From Doryteuthis pealeii (lineage: Eukaryota; Mollusca; Cephalopoda; Myopsida; Loliginidae): a stretch of 64,000 nt of DNA. This document shows positions 31,811 to 42,259 of this stretch, in pieces. The translations under genes and the position numbers were made by a program. The stretch spans positions 21,973,314 to 22,037,313 of the forward strand of contig CM042181.1 of the NCBI GenBank assembly GCA_023376005.1, in the 5' to 3' direction. Position 1 is the first letter of the stretch. The number at the start of each line of letters is the position of its first letter. The notes below the pieces were generated by a model. It was not told the DNA's origin. It saw only the letters and a program-made list of their open reading frames with translations, and did not search any database.

Positions 31811-33270
31811 TTTTTGCTTTAAATCAATATACTTTAAAATCAATAGAAAAACACGTCCAAATCGACCTGTTTTGATTTTGTTTGACGCAAGTAAAAAAAA
31901 AAAAAATTAAAAACTCTTGTAGAACTCCTTAAAACTATGAAATTAACGTTTCATTTGTTGTTTTTAGCAAGGGTCCATGCCCTCAAACCTTACCTGATAG
32001 TTGGTACGGTCGAAACATTTGGGAAAATTTTATGAAATCGCAATTTGAAAGCGTCTTTTACATGCAAGCGCGCTAATAAATAAAAAATTAATTAAAAAAA
32101 CATGTGTAGCAAGATTAAATTTGGTACTTTTAACAAACCTTCTAACACGTCTAGTAATGCCTGTTAAATTTGCAACTTTGAAAATTTTACTTAAATTCTT
32201 AAACTTTAAAATCAACACTGAAATCTTGTTAAAAAACACCCGTCCAAATCGACCTGTTTTGACTAAGTTTTGACGGAAGTAAAAAAAAACATTTGTGAAA
32301 ATTTTAGAAATCGCACTTTGAAAGCTTTTTTTTACATGCAATAAAAAAAATATAAAAAAAACGTGTGTAGCAACATTGAAAATTGATAAAATAACTAATT
32401 TGGTATTTTAACTAGCTTCCGACGGATCTAATATTGCCTGATAATTTGCAACTTTGAAATTTTGGTTAACTTTGAAAATTTTGCTTAAATTCATATTCTT
32501 CAAAATCAATGCTGAAATCTTGTAAAAAACACATCCAAATCGACCAGTTTTGTCAATTTTGATGCAAGTAAAAACTTTTTTAAAAACTTAAAAACTCTTA
32601 TAGAACTCCTTAAAACTATGAAATTAACGTTTCATCTGTTGTTTTTAGCAAGGGTCCATGCTCTTATACCTTACCTGATAGTTGATATGGTTGTAACATT
32701 TGGGAAAATTTTACAAATCGCAATTTGAAAGCTTTTTTTTTTACATGCAAGCACGCTATTAATAAAAAAAAAAAAACGTGTGTAGCAAAATTGAAAATTA
32801 ATAAAATAACTAATTTGGTATTTTTAACAAGATTCGACGGATCTAATAATGCTTGAAAATTTTGGGTAACTTTGAAAATTTTGCTTAAATTCATAAACTT
32901 TAAAATCAACGCTGAAATCTTGTAAAAAAAGATCCAATCGACCTGTTTTGACTATGGTTTGACGCAAGTAAAAAAAAAACTTAAAAGTCTTGTAGAACGA
33001 CTTAAAACTATGAAATTAACATTCCATCTGTTGTTTCTAGCAAGGGTCGATACCCGTACACCTTACCTGTACCGGTCGAAACATTTGGGAAAATTTTAGA
33101 AATCGCGCTTTGAAAGCTTTTTTTTATATGCAAGCGCGCTAATAAAAAAATTTAAAAAGACGTGTGTAGCAACATTGAAAATTAATGAAAATAACATTGA
33201 ATTTGGTATTTTTAACAAGCCTCCGACGGATAATAATGCCTGATAATCTGCGACATTGAAAAAAAAAAAA
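31811..33270 (+). repeat. Tandem array, ~390 bp unit, about four copies
   Basis: Repeated landmarks are ATCGACCTGTTTTGA (about 31860, 32249 and 32938; variant with CCAGTTTTG at 32540), AACATTTGGGAAAATTTTA (32010, 32694, 33079) and ACGTGTGTAGCAA (32360, 32777, 33160; variant at 32100). Spacings are ~390, ~285 and ~395 bp; the short copy lacks ~100 bp. It is AT-rich and non-coding, with copies clearly diverged. Confidence 0.85.
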
Positions 33271-33277
33271 CATACTA

Positions 33278-33897
33278 GGGTCAGTCAAAAAGTAATGCAA
33301 TTTTTTTTATTTCATGTGAAGTTGTTTTATTTTTTTGTTTGTTTTTTTTTTTTTTTAAAAAGCCTACATTGAGATCCTAACGAGACTAAGAGCAAGAATC
33401 CGATGAATAAGCCCCAACATGCCAATCGACAATGTCCTCCTTCTGCATGACAATGCTCGACCACACACAAGCATCAGGACAAGGGAGAAAATTGCCTCAT
33501 TCGGGTGGACAACTTTACCGCATCCTACATACTCACTAGATTTAGCGCCTACAGACTATTATCTCTTCAGTCCCATGAAAGAGAGTTTGAGAGGAAAACA
33601 TTATTCCAGTGACACGGAAGTGAAATCTGTAGTGAAGAAGTGGCTCAAAGAACAGTCAACATATTTTACGGGACAGGGATACATGTTCTCATTTGGAAGG
33701 TGAACATTTCTATTGAGAGAAACAGTGACTATGTGGAGAACTAGGGATGTGATCCACAGAGAACCAGCTTCATTTTGATGTATGACATTCCTGTGTTGGT
33801 AATTATACCTGTCCCACACAAAATGTCATTACTTTTTGACTCACCTATGTGGAGAATTAGGGATGTGATCCACAGAGGACCAGCTTCATTTTGATTT
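33278..33897 (+). mobile_element. Mariner element, internally deleted
   Basis: The left end GGGTCAGTCAAAAAGTAATG (33280-33299) and its reverse counterpart CATTACTTTTTGACTCACC (33827-33845) bracket a transposase fragment. A further partial terminal unit follows (33846-33897). The 5' half of the transposase is missing and replaced by a T-rich stretch. Confidence 0.8.
33365..33703 (+). pseudogene. Mariner transposase C-terminal fragment (DD34D)
   Basis: From about 33365 the frame reads EILTRLRARIR, a stop, then PNMPIDNVLLLHDNARPHTS. The catalytic HDNARPH aspartate and the DLAPTDYYLF aspartate are separated by exactly 34 residues, the DD34D signature of mariner. ESLRGKHYSSDTEVKSVVKKW and a shortened C-terminus follow. 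The first catalytic aspartate and the DNA-binding domain are absent, so it is inactive. A full transposase is about 345 residues; only about 110 remain. It is the likely source family for the ends at 4661-4985. Confidence 0.88.
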
Positions 33898-33944
33898 TTT
33901 TTTTAGATGTGTGCTCAGATATATGTTAATAGTACTAGCTACAA

Positions 33945-34140
33945 GAAAAGCCCTTCAGGCGGTGTAAAATTTAGTTTTTGAAAGATATTGTCTGAGGTGG
34001 ATGTGAGTTAAAAATTCAATGTCAGAGAGTTTGTATCCTGATTAAGTAAAATCATCAAATTTATTAAAGGAGTAAAAAAACAAAACAAAAAAAACAACCG
34101 GAAATGGAAACTTAGTTCTGCCCCCCCCCAAATAAAATGT
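33945..34140 (-). repeat. Rep-B 3' fragment
   Basis: Minus-strand copy of the Rep-B end (ACTAGCTAC edge, GGCGGTGTAAAA, CAATGTCAGAGAG). It is truncated before the AATGGAGATT start. Confidence 0.65.
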
Positions 34141-34429
34141 CTATCAATTATTAACTAAAAAGGGGTGCCTAAATTTTCATTCTTTTTCTTTTGAACCAAC
34201 GCCAAATATTTGCTGCCCTCATTTGGATGCTGCTGATCTTTTGGGGGCAGCACCTCCCCTCTCATTTCACGGACAAAATTTTGATTAAGTCCGGTCAATG
34301 GTCACACTCGAATACCTCGGGAAAAGAAAATGATCAGAAGGCGTAAAACAACAGGGGCGTGATTGGGGGGTTGGGGTAATTGTTCAATTAGGAAAAAAGA
34401 TTCCGTGCCATGTCTAAACAGGAGATAAT
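34141..34429. other. Unassigned sequence
   Basis: No family or coding signal recognised. Confidence 0.4.
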
Positions 34430-35080
34430 GAAGAGAGAAGAAAAAAAAGAAGAAAAAGAGAGAGACTCATGAAGCGTTAATGAATAAACATGACAAGAAT
34501 CTGCCAAAATGGAGGGAAGAGAAAAACAAATGGTGTGCGAAACTATCAGGAATGTTGGGTAGTGAATAAAGAAGAAGAAGAAGAAGAAGAAGAAAAGAAA
34601 AGAAAAGAAGAAAAGAAGAGAAGAAGAAGAAGAAGAAGAGAAGAAGAGAAGAAGAAGAAGAAGAAGACGAAGAAGAAGAAGGAAGAAGAAGAAGAGAAAA
34701 GAGAAGAAGAAGAAGAGAATAGAAGAAGAAGAAGAAGAAGAAGAAAAGAAGAAGAAGAAGAAGAAGAAGAAGAAGAAGAAGAAGAAGAAAGAAAGAAAAG
34801 AAAAAGGAGAGAAAAGAAAGAAGAAAGAAAAAGAAGAAAAAAGAAGAAGAAAAAGAAGAATAAAGAAAAAAGAAAAAGAGGAAAAAGTAGAAAAGGGAGA
34901 AAAGAAAAAGAAGAAAAAAGACGAAATGGGACGAAAAAAGGAAAAGAAGTAAAAGAAGAAGAAACATACGAAAAAAAAAAAAAGAAGGAAAAAATAAAAG
35001 AAGAAAAAGAAGAGAAAATAGAAAAAGAAAAAGAGAAATATTATAAAATGAAAAAAAAAGAAAGAAAAAGAAGTCCGTCT
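34430..35080 (+). repeat. ~650 bp polypurine tract (GAA/GAAA-rich)
   Basis: Almost only A and G on the plus strand, with a few interrupting T and C bases. The ORF of glutamate/lysine/arginine and the complementary phenylalanine/leucine/serine ORF are consequences of composition. Such mirror-symmetric purine tracts can form triplex DNA. Confidence 0.95.
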
Positions 35081-35199
35081 GCCAAAAGAGTTCGTTATAA
35101 CGTTTGTACAATTTTCTCTGTTAGGATTGTTTTTAATGGATACACTTCGTGATATTCGTCAGCTTTCAGTACACACACTTACTTGTGTACATATGTGTA

Positions 35200-35275
35200 C
35201 GTATGTATGCACAGGTGTGTGCACAGGTGTGTGTGTGTGTGTGTGTGTTGTGTGTGTGTGTGTGTGTGTTTACGT
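35200..35275. repeat. (GT)n microsatellite
   Basis: GT run with a few interruptions, next to the LINE remnant. Confidence 0.95.
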
Positions 35276-35299
35276 ACATGCACATCGTCGTAGGAAATT

Positions 35300-36060
35300 A
35301 AATTAGCAGCACCAAGTTCAAATCCTGTATGAGGCTGTTTGCCTTTCACTTTGCGCATGTCTGTTGGCATCTTTCCGTCTACTAAAGACGATGGCGTAGT
35401 GTCCATTTTTTTATCTACAACTGCATGAGTGGCTGAACAGACCAATTTTTGAATGGCAATCTCTGGTGCAGTGATTGCAAACAAACGCTGATGCTTGCTG
35501 GAGATGCTGTTGTCTCTCCTTCCTTTTGGCTCTCTTTTCCGTGGCAGCTTCTTTCCTCTCTTTTTCACTCCTTTTCGTTCCTTGTTTGACAAAGAGTCGC
35601 CAGGTCGCACGGTCTTCTGCACAAGCCTCCCATGTGTTGAAGTTAATGTGTCATGTCTTCATGTTTCTCTTGCAGACATCTTTAAAGCGTAGGCGTGGTC
35701 TCCCTACTGGTCGGGTGCCCTCTGCAAATTCACCATACAGTAGGTCTTTGGGGATGCGGCATTTGTCCATCCTCCTGACGTGACCAAGCCAACGCAGGCA
35801 TCTCTCACAGATGATGGCAGGCATACTGTTTTTATTTGCTCGTTCCAGCACTTCTGTGTTTGGCACTTTGTCCTATAGGCATCTGAGGTGGAAATTGTCC
35901 AGTTTCCTCTCGTGGCATGAGTATGTGATCCAGGCTTCGCTACTTTAGAGGAGTGTACTGATAACGCATGCTTTGTAGACGCAATATGCTCAAGAGAAAG
36001 GCACAAAACCTTTTCTTTCTCCATTTACGTTCAATCTTGGACTAATACACTTGGGGGCGA
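35300..36060 (-). pseudogene. LINE C-terminal region (HERKL / GHVRRM / zinc-finger type)
   Basis: Minus strand, in several frames. HERKLDNFHLRC and KVPNTEVLERANKNS are followed by RWLGHVRRMD, IPKDLLYGEF and GRPRLRFKDVCK. Then come the WEACAEDR-like region, GVKKRGKKLPRKREPKGRRD and a remnant of the terminal zinc finger (LFAITAPEIAIQKL). This block order is the C-terminus of a widespread endonuclease/RT LINE. Frameshifts near 35650 and 35870 show it is dead. The plus-strand copy at 43530-43800 has the zinc finger better preserved. Confidence 0.8.
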
Positions 36061-36119
36061 AAGTATGAACCATCTTATTTCCTCATATGGGTCAAATAGT
36101 ACCACTAATATTCTTTTAC

Positions 36120-36180
36120 AAGGATTACTTTGGCATTAAATAATCCACCAACGTTGATATGCCATTAAACAAAACAAAAA
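36120..36180 (+). repeat. SINE-3/LINE 3' hairpin tail
   Basis: GGCATTAAATAATCC, AACGTTGATATGCC and an (AAAC)n-like tail. A solitary diverged copy of the shared tail. Confidence 0.65.
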
Positions 36181-36219
36181 AAAGACGGACCTTGACACTA
36201 ATAGCCCAAATCCGTTTTG

Positions 36220-36735
36220 AAAGTAACTGAATTTTGCTTTTCACCGATAGTTTGTAAACAAAACAGCTGGCCGATAAAAAAAACAGTCACATTTTTAGAC
36301 TAAAATAGTTTTTGATTTTAAATTTTTTCTAATTATTATTTCATGTTGTTGTTGTTAGCATTTGTGAAAAAATTAATTTTGCACTAAAGATAAACTAATA
36401 TTGTTATTTATTTTTAAATAAAACTTAAAACGAAAGACATGTTTATTTATTTTCCATGTGCCTATACGGATTATTATTATAACATTATAATATACTTTTT
36501 ATAGCTTTAACTATTCCCATGTTAAATGTGCCTAACGTTAAAAGTTTTATAATTAAAAAAAAAAAATGCTATTGAATTAACAACAACATGAAATAAGTAA
36601 AAGTGTCTTTAATATAAAAACGTCTTTTGTTTATAGTTTTATAATTAAAAAACAATTTGTTTAAAAATCGTCTGTTAACAAACAACTGGATTTTGACGGT
36701 GAAAAGCAAAACATGTCCTTTTGAATCTAGGTTTC
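36220..36735. repeat. Inverted-repeat element
   Basis: Outer arms TTTTGCTTTTCACCG (36233-36247) and CGGTGAAAAGCAAAA (36699-36713), and inner arms CATGTTGTTGTTG (36342-36354) with CAACAACATG (36581-36590), enclose an AT-rich centre. It is MITE-like in layout; no target duplication was resolved. Confidence 0.65.
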
Positions 36736-37430
36736 ACCTGGGGTGCCTAATGGTGTCTTGGTCCAAAAAGACAATGATAAACTAATACATAGCGTACTAA
36801 ACGAGTCCGAACTCCAGTCAGGCCATTACGTTCACTTTCAAATTAATATCCTTCGGAAAGATATGGAAGTCCTCATCCCACCAGCTATGGTTCTAAAAGT
36901 ACCACTACTGTTCAAATTTTGGAGTCCTGGAGAGTGTGGAATACCCCCTTTAACGCCATTAAGGTAATTTATGAGGAAGTGCGTCCCGGTCTCCTGCCTC
37001 AGAAATTGCTACCCGGTGACTATTAAAATAACGTCCCCAGCTATGTCGTCTCAGATTTTCTTTTATTCATGTTTGTTTAATGTCTTGTTTTTAGTTTAAA
37101 TAAACAAGAATTACGACAAATTTCTATAAATGAACAAGAATTACGACAAATTACGATAGATAAATAAATAAGAATTACGCCAAAAAAGAGAAGCCCCCCC
37201 CCTCTAAAATACATTTAATGCCCTAAGTTGGTTGTTTTCTTTCAAGTAACACCGACATAGCTGAGGACGTTATTTTAATAGTCACCGGGTAGCAATTTCT
37301 GAGGCAGGAGACCGGGACGTACTTCCTCATAAATTACCGCCATTACCCCGAGCTCCACTCTGACTGGAGTGATAATACCTGTCAGGGTTCCATTTATTTG
37401 TTAAATAGAAAAAATGAGTTTTAAAGAAAT
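36736..37430. repeat. Palindromic SINE-3-related element
   Basis: 36960-37045 and 37250-37340 are reverse complements (GAGGAAGTGCGTCCCGGTC; CAGAAATTGCTACCC; AATAACGTCC). SINE-3-like words (AGTGTGGAATACCCC; CACTCTGACTGG; GGTTCCATTTATT) lie on the outside. It looks like an inverted dimer of a diverged SINE-3 relative. Confidence 0.6.
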
Positions 37431-37431
37431 A

Positions 37432-37705
37432 TGGGACCATATGACCTTTAGGCACCCCTTTTTGATCTCGATTAAGAAAGGACATGTTTTTCATTTACAC
37501 CATCAATATCCGGTTGTTTGTTAGGAGTTAGGGTTAGGGGTTAGGGTTAGAGGTTAGGGTTAGGGTTACGGGTTAGTTTTATAATTTTTTTTAAATATCT
37601 AAAAATCGTCTGTTAAAACAACCGGATATTGATGGTGTAAATGAAAAATATGTCCTTTCTTAATGGAGATCAAAAAGGGTGCTAAAGTCATATGGTCCGA
37701 AATAT
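37432..37705. repeat. Inverted repeat with TTAGGG tract in the loop
   Basis: Arms 37432-37519 and 37614-37705 pair over most of their length (CCATCAATATCCGGTTGTTT with its complement). The loop contains about seven TTAGGG or near-TTAGGG repeats (37520-37576). Confidence 0.85.
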
Positions 37706-37710
37706 GTTTA

Positions 37711-37716
<6 letters not shown>

Positions 37717-37765
<49 letters not shown>

Positions 37766-38130
37766 GAGATTCGCTTCCGGTTTTTATCTGTAACAAAAAT
37801 TACGTCACTGCTTACGTCACATTACCCCAAATCGTCATAACATAGAATAAATACACTCAAAATTTGAACATGCAACATTAGACAGTCCTCATTGTTTTTT
37901 TAAAACAAGTTTTAATAAATACATGACTGGTATTATATATCTATATATAGTTTGTTTTATTTTAATACATATTTAAAGTTTACATTTCAAATTGTTTTAT
38001 TTTTTTAATCCTTTAATGAATTTGATGATTTTACTTACTTAGGGTACAAACTCGCTGACATTGAATTTTTTACTCCCACCCCTCAGGCAATATGTTTCAA
38101 AAATCTATTTTTACATCGCCCGGGGGCGTA
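37717..38130 (+). repeat. (AAT)n and Rep-B copy
   Basis: An AAT run (37717-37762) leads directly into AATGGAGATTCGC, CTGTAACAAAAATTACGTCA and the Rep-B body, ending CATCGCCCGGGGGC. The insertion at an AAT microsatellite is also seen for other copies. Confidence 0.75.
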
Positions 38131-38145
38131 TTTATTTTGTACTAC

Positions 38146-38226
38146 TACTACTACTAATAATAATAATAATAATAATAATAGTAATAATAATAATAATAAT
38201 AATAATGATAATAATAATATCGAGTT
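38146..38226. repeat. (ACT)n(AAT)n microsatellite, LINE 3' tail
   Basis: It lies directly at the 3' end of the minus-strand LINE copy, so it is probably the retrotransposed tail. Confidence 0.85.
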
Positions 38227-38695
38227 TTCACACCTGTCAAAGTCGGTGGTTTACTGGAGGCTGAGTGACAGCAAGTTTCCTCATGACTCTTCTGAGTATT
38301 CCAGCTGATATTAACAATGCTGTAGTGTGGATGGTCTCGATTCTTCCTCTGATTTCCAATTCACCCAGACACTTTTCCAAATCCTTTGGGATCGTTCCAA
38401 GAGCACCAATTACAATTGGCACGACCTTCACCAACATGTTCAAAAGTTTTCTCAGTTCTCTTGCAAGATCTTGGTATTTGTCTATTTTTTGGCTTTCTTT
38501 TCTTTTCACCCGGTGATCGGCCGGGACGGCAAAATCCACGAAGTGACGAGTTCTCTTTTTCTTGTTGGTTAACACTGGGTGTTGTCTTCTGGCCGGAATT
38601 AGGTGATCCGTTTGTGTCTCAAAGGGTAATCCTTAACTTGTTCCTCGTAAATTCCTACCATAAAATAAACTGAAACTTCATTTTATGTCCGTGTT
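38227..38695 (-). pseudogene. Restriction-like-endonuclease LINE, 3' end copy 1
   Basis: Minus strand, reading from 38640 towards 38230. A frame-shifted segment corresponding to DHLIPARRPD is followed by KKKRTRHFVDFAVPADHRVK, IDKYQDLARELRKL, KVVPIVIGALGTIPKDLEK, IRGRIETIHTTALL and RILRRV-like residues. These are the endonuclease and C-terminal blocks also present at 57686-59890. It is joined head to head with copy 2. Confidence 0.78.
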
Positions 38696-38870
38696 TTTGC
38701 AATAAATGTTTTATTCTTCTTGCACCCGTTATTTTACAATACTGAATATATTTTCTTTATTTAAAAATATTTATTGCAAAAATATTTAAAACATTTATTG
38801 CAAAAACACGGACATAAAATGAGGGTTCAGTTTATTTTATGGTAGGAATTTACGAGGAACAAATTGAAGA
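38680..38870. repeat. Palindromic junction between two LINE copies
   Basis: ATTTTATGTCCGTGTTTTTG (38681-38700) and its complement (about 38800-38819) are part of a stem with ~60 bp per arm, continued outward by the GTAGGAATTTACGAGGAAC block on both sides. Confidence 0.85.
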
Positions 38871-39195
38871 TTACCTCTCAAAGTCCCAGCCGACCACCGA
38901 GTGAAAATGAAAGAAAGCGAAAAGATAAACAAATACTTAGACCTTGCCAGAGAACTGGGGAAACTTTGGAACATGAAGGTGAAGGTCGTACTAATTGTAA
39001 TTGGTGCCCTTGGAACGAACTTGAAGGGTATGAAAAAGTGTCTGGGTGAATTGGAAATCAGAAGAAGAATCGAGACCATCCAAACTGCAGCACTGTTGGG
39101 ATCGGCTAGAATACTCAGGAGAGTCCTGGAGACCTGAGGAGACTTGCTGTCACTCAGCCACCCAGTAAACCACCGACTACGTCAGGTGTGAAAAA
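38815..39195 (+). pseudogene. Restriction-like-endonuclease LINE, 3' end copy 2
   Basis: Plus strand: KMKESEKINKYLDLARELGKLW, then NMKVKVVLIVIGALGTNLKG, CLGELEIRRRIETIQTAALL and SARILRRVLET before a stop. The conserved 3' untranslated block CTTGCTGTCACTCAGCC and CAGGTGTGAAAAA follows, then an (ACT)n(AAT)n tail (39197-39250). Confidence 0.8.
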
Positions 39196-39211
39196 CTACT
39201 ACTACTACTAC

Positions 39212-39251
<40 letters not shown>

Positions 39252-39338
39252 GAAGGTAAAACGTTGTAATTTATTTTGTTGTTTTGATTTTTGTCTTTTT
39301 TATTGTTTGTTTGTTTTGGGTTTGGTGGGCTTGTTTCT

Positions 39339-39383
<45 letters not shown>

Positions 39384-40025
39384 CAAATCGATAAGAATTC
39401 CGATTCTTCATTTGTCATCCAATAACATTAACATCCAAAATGCAAATGGCCGATATATGGACGGTATTTGGTTAACTTTTTTTTTGTACTGATAATTCAT
39501 CTTAATTTAAGACTTTTGCCTCTCTTGCTTCTTTTTCGTACGTTTATGGGGGGGGGGGGTTCTTGGGGTTTTTGTCTTGTTTTTTGTTTTAAGTTTTGAT
39601 TAACATTAGGTCTGGTCTCCTGGCCGGGATTAGGTGATCCGTCTGTATCTCAAAGTCTCAAAGAATTTGATGCGTCTAAAGAAGGTAAAACGTTGTAATT
39701 TATTTTGTTGTCTTGTTTTATCTTTTTGTATTGTTTGTTTGTTTGGGGGTTGGGTGGGAGCTTGTATGTGTGTGTGTTGTGAGAGAGAGAGACAGACAGA
39801 GAGACAGAGACAGAGACAGAGACAGAGAGAAGAGAGAGAGTTTGTTCAAATCGATAAGAAGTCCGATTTTTCATTTGCCATCCAATAACCTTATCATCCA
39901 AAATGCAAATGGCCGATAACAACATGGACGATGATTGGTTAACTTTTTTTTTTTTACTGATAATTCATTCTAATTTAAGGCGTTTGCCTTTTTTGCTTCT
40001 TTTTCGTACGTTTATGGGGGGGGGT
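39252..40025 (+). repeat. Direct duplication, ~425 bp period, with GT/GA arrays
   Basis: Two copies (39252-39560 and 39676-40025) share AAGGTAAAACGTTGTAATTT, TCAAATCGATAAGAA, CCAAAATGCAAATGGCCGAT and a TTTTTCGTACGTTTATGGGG end. The first holds (GT)n at 39340-39381, the second a GA/CAGA run at 39780-39842. A fragment of the endonuclease LINE (complement of FEIQTDHLIPARRPD-type sequence) lies between them at 39605-39655. Confidence 0.8.
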
Positions 40026-40362
40026 CTGTTTTTTCTTTTGTGTTTTTTGTATTTTTTGTGGGTTATTTTTTGTCTGTGTTTTGTTTGTTGTTTTTGTCTA
40101 ATCAGCTATTTCCGTGTGCGCATGAGCAGTCTAACCCATTTAGTTAACGACTTCCCAGTAAAAGATACAATATTTCTCGATCAGTGAATTTCTCTTTGGA
40201 TTGATAGGCCATATTCCAAATCTTCCAAAGGCGTTGTCCGTGACTTGATGCAGATAATTCGCCTTTGATAAAGAAGAAGAAAAAAAAAAAGAAATCAAAA
40301 TAAAATAAAATAAAGCTTGCTGAGAATTAATGCATTAGAAAAGAGATGGGTTTTTTTTTATA
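40026..40362. other. Unassigned T-rich sequence
   Basis: T/G-rich low-complexity sequence, then AT-rich sequence. No gene. The ORF at 39903-40187 is low complexity. Confidence 0.45.
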
Positions 40363-40363
40363 C

Positions 40364-40586
40364 AAATGCAGAATAGCGCGCAAGAATCATTAGAATCGCA
40401 TTTTACATATAAATAGCATTATATTACGGAAACTCCCCAAGTATTCATGCCCTAACCCTAAAACTAACCCTAACCCTAAAACTAACCCTAACCATAGCGT
40501 CTCAAAGGTTTTGGGTATTTCCGTGAAATTAAATGCTTTTATACGTTAATCTAATGACAGTATCTCTTGCGCGCTATTCTGCATTT
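40364..40586. repeat. Inverted-repeat element with CCCTAA tract in the loop
   Basis: The ends AAATGCAGAATAGCGCGCAAG and complement start ~75 bp terminal inverted repeats (40364-40438 and 40515-40586). The loop contains CCCTAACCCTAAAACTAACC-type repeats (40450-40493). It is a compact MITE-like element. Confidence 0.88.
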
Positions 40587-40689
40587 AGTACTGGGTTGTT
40601 TTGGGGTTTTTTTAACTGAACAGAAATCGTGAAAATTATTCGAATAAAGAAAGACGGTTGTTTTTAAATGTCCGATATGACGAATATCG

Positions 40690-41310
40690 AGGATTCCTAT
40701 ATCTTAAGAGCTATTGCTAAATACTTCAATATGTAAAAAGTGTAATATTCTTTACTTGCAGCACCTGTGGATATCTACAGTATGATAATTTAATTGTTAC
40801 AACGTTTCATATGTTTTTTATATTACTTAAGAGCTATTGCTAAATACTTCAATATGTAAAAAGTATAATAATCTTGACTAGCAGGATACAATGTTTGATA
40901 TGTTTACTTAAGAGCTATTGCTAAATAGTTCAATATGTAAAAGTATAATAATCTTGACTAGCAGGACCTGTGAATATACCACAGTATGATAATTTAATTA
41001 TTACGACGTTTGATAGGTTTACTTAAGAGCTATTGCTAAATACTTCAATATGTAAAGGTATAATAATCTTGACTAGCAGGACCTGTGGATATACCACAGT
41101 ATGATAATTTAATTATTACGACGTTTGATAGGTTTACTTAAGAGCTATTGCCAAATAGTGCAATATGTAAAAAGTATAATAATCTTGACTAGCGAGACCT
41201 GTGGATATACTCCAGTATGATAATTGAATTATTACAACTTTTGATATGTTTACTTAAGAGCTATTGCTAAATAGTTCAATATGCAAAAAGTATAATAATC
41301 TTGATTTAAC
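40690..41310 (+). repeat. ~115 bp minisatellite, six copies
   Basis: Units start with CTTAAGAGCTATTGC at about 40703, 40826, 40906, 41022, 41137 and 41252. Each continues AATACTTCAATATGTAAA, AATCTTGACTAGCAGG and a GTGGATATACCAC hairpin. The third unit is shortened to ~80 bp spacing. Confidence 0.92.
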
Positions 41311-41426
41311 CCTCTCTCACTCTTTCTTAAAAGAGTGGTTGTAAAACATTTACATTGATTTGCTGATAAAAATCTGTGGAGAGGCGTTTAAAATATCTAC
41401 ATTAATTTGTCGACAAAAAAGTGTGC

Positions 41427-41556
41427 CCTACTATTTAACCCATAGCTGGAGGGAGAATATATGGATTCATACCTTTCCCAAGGGTATTAGCGCTATGTGA
41501 AATACCAACAGCTTCGCGTCTTGGAATTGAACTCGAATCGACGAGTCCATTTTCCA

Positions 41557-41559
<3 letters not shown>
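41427..41559 (-). repeat. SINE-2 head and body
   Basis: Minus strand: GACTCGTCGATTCGAGTTC (B box), GTATTTCACATAGCGCTAA, CAGCTATGGGTTAAATAG. Truncated by the TA array at 41560. Confidence 0.75.
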
Positions 41560-41620
<61 letters not shown>

Positions 41621-41838
41621 AATTAAACAACGACAGATCTCCTGTTTAACAATTTTATTTGCGATTTTTTTCAAGTTTTCTGGCCAACGTTTTAATATTT
41701 GGGTGGACTAATCCACGAATTCCACCCAAATATTAAAAAGTTGGCCAGAAAACTTGAAAAAATCGCAAATAAAATTGTTAAACAGGAAATGTGTCTGTTG
41801 CTTAATTCAACATGCATAAATGAAAATATGCTACCCAA

Positions 41839-41931
<93 letters not shown>
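41560..41931. repeat. TA array, palindrome, CA/TA array
   Basis: (TA)n at 41560-41616, then a palindrome of ~100 bp arms centred near 41712 (AACTTGAAAAAATCGC; GTTAAACAGGA; CCACCCAAATATTAAAA), then (CA)n(TA)n at 41843-41931. No hammerhead core was found inside, but the framing by TA arrays is the same as for the ribozyme modules. Confidence 0.9.
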
Positions 41932-41934
<3 letters not shown>

Positions 41935-41943
41935 AATAAAATT

Positions 41944-42093
41944 TCACTCTGATGAAGGTCGAATCTTCTCTGTGTGCGGAATATTTTCGCATTTTTCTAT
42001 TATTATTATTTCATTTCATTTGTTTATTTAATAATAATAATAGTTTGAATCGTGTACACATAGATAAACTGACCGAAACACATGTGTAAGTGA
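41944..42093 (+). ncRNA. Hammerhead ribozyme, H1 family, short stem II insert
   Basis: Plus strand: stem I TCACT / AGTGA, core CTGATGA (41949-41955) and GAAA (42075-42078), stem II base GGTC / GACC after one extra A. A ~110 nt insert includes ATTATT and AATAATAAT runs. Stem III is CAC / GTG with an AT loop, UA cleavage. It is the same design as 3581-3785 with a shorter insert. Confidence 0.6.
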
Positions 42094-42183
42094 TATTGAT
42101 TAAATTCATCTTTTATTATCCATTCTGTACTTTGTTTTCTTTATTCATTCTTCCTCATATCGTCGGATTCAATTCCAATTCCA

Positions 42184-42186
<3 letters not shown>

Positions 42187-42244
<58 letters not shown>

Positions 42245-42245
42245 G
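42187..42245. repeat. (CA)n(TA)n compound microsatellite
   Basis: CA to TA switch immediately left of the next inverted dimer. Confidence 0.96.
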
Positions 42246-42259
42246 TATATGTGAGAATG

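Noticed and set aside
34467..35152. 220-codon glutamate/lysine ORF and 214-codon phenylalanine/leucine ORF
   Set aside because: Both are translations of the polypurine tract on its two strands.
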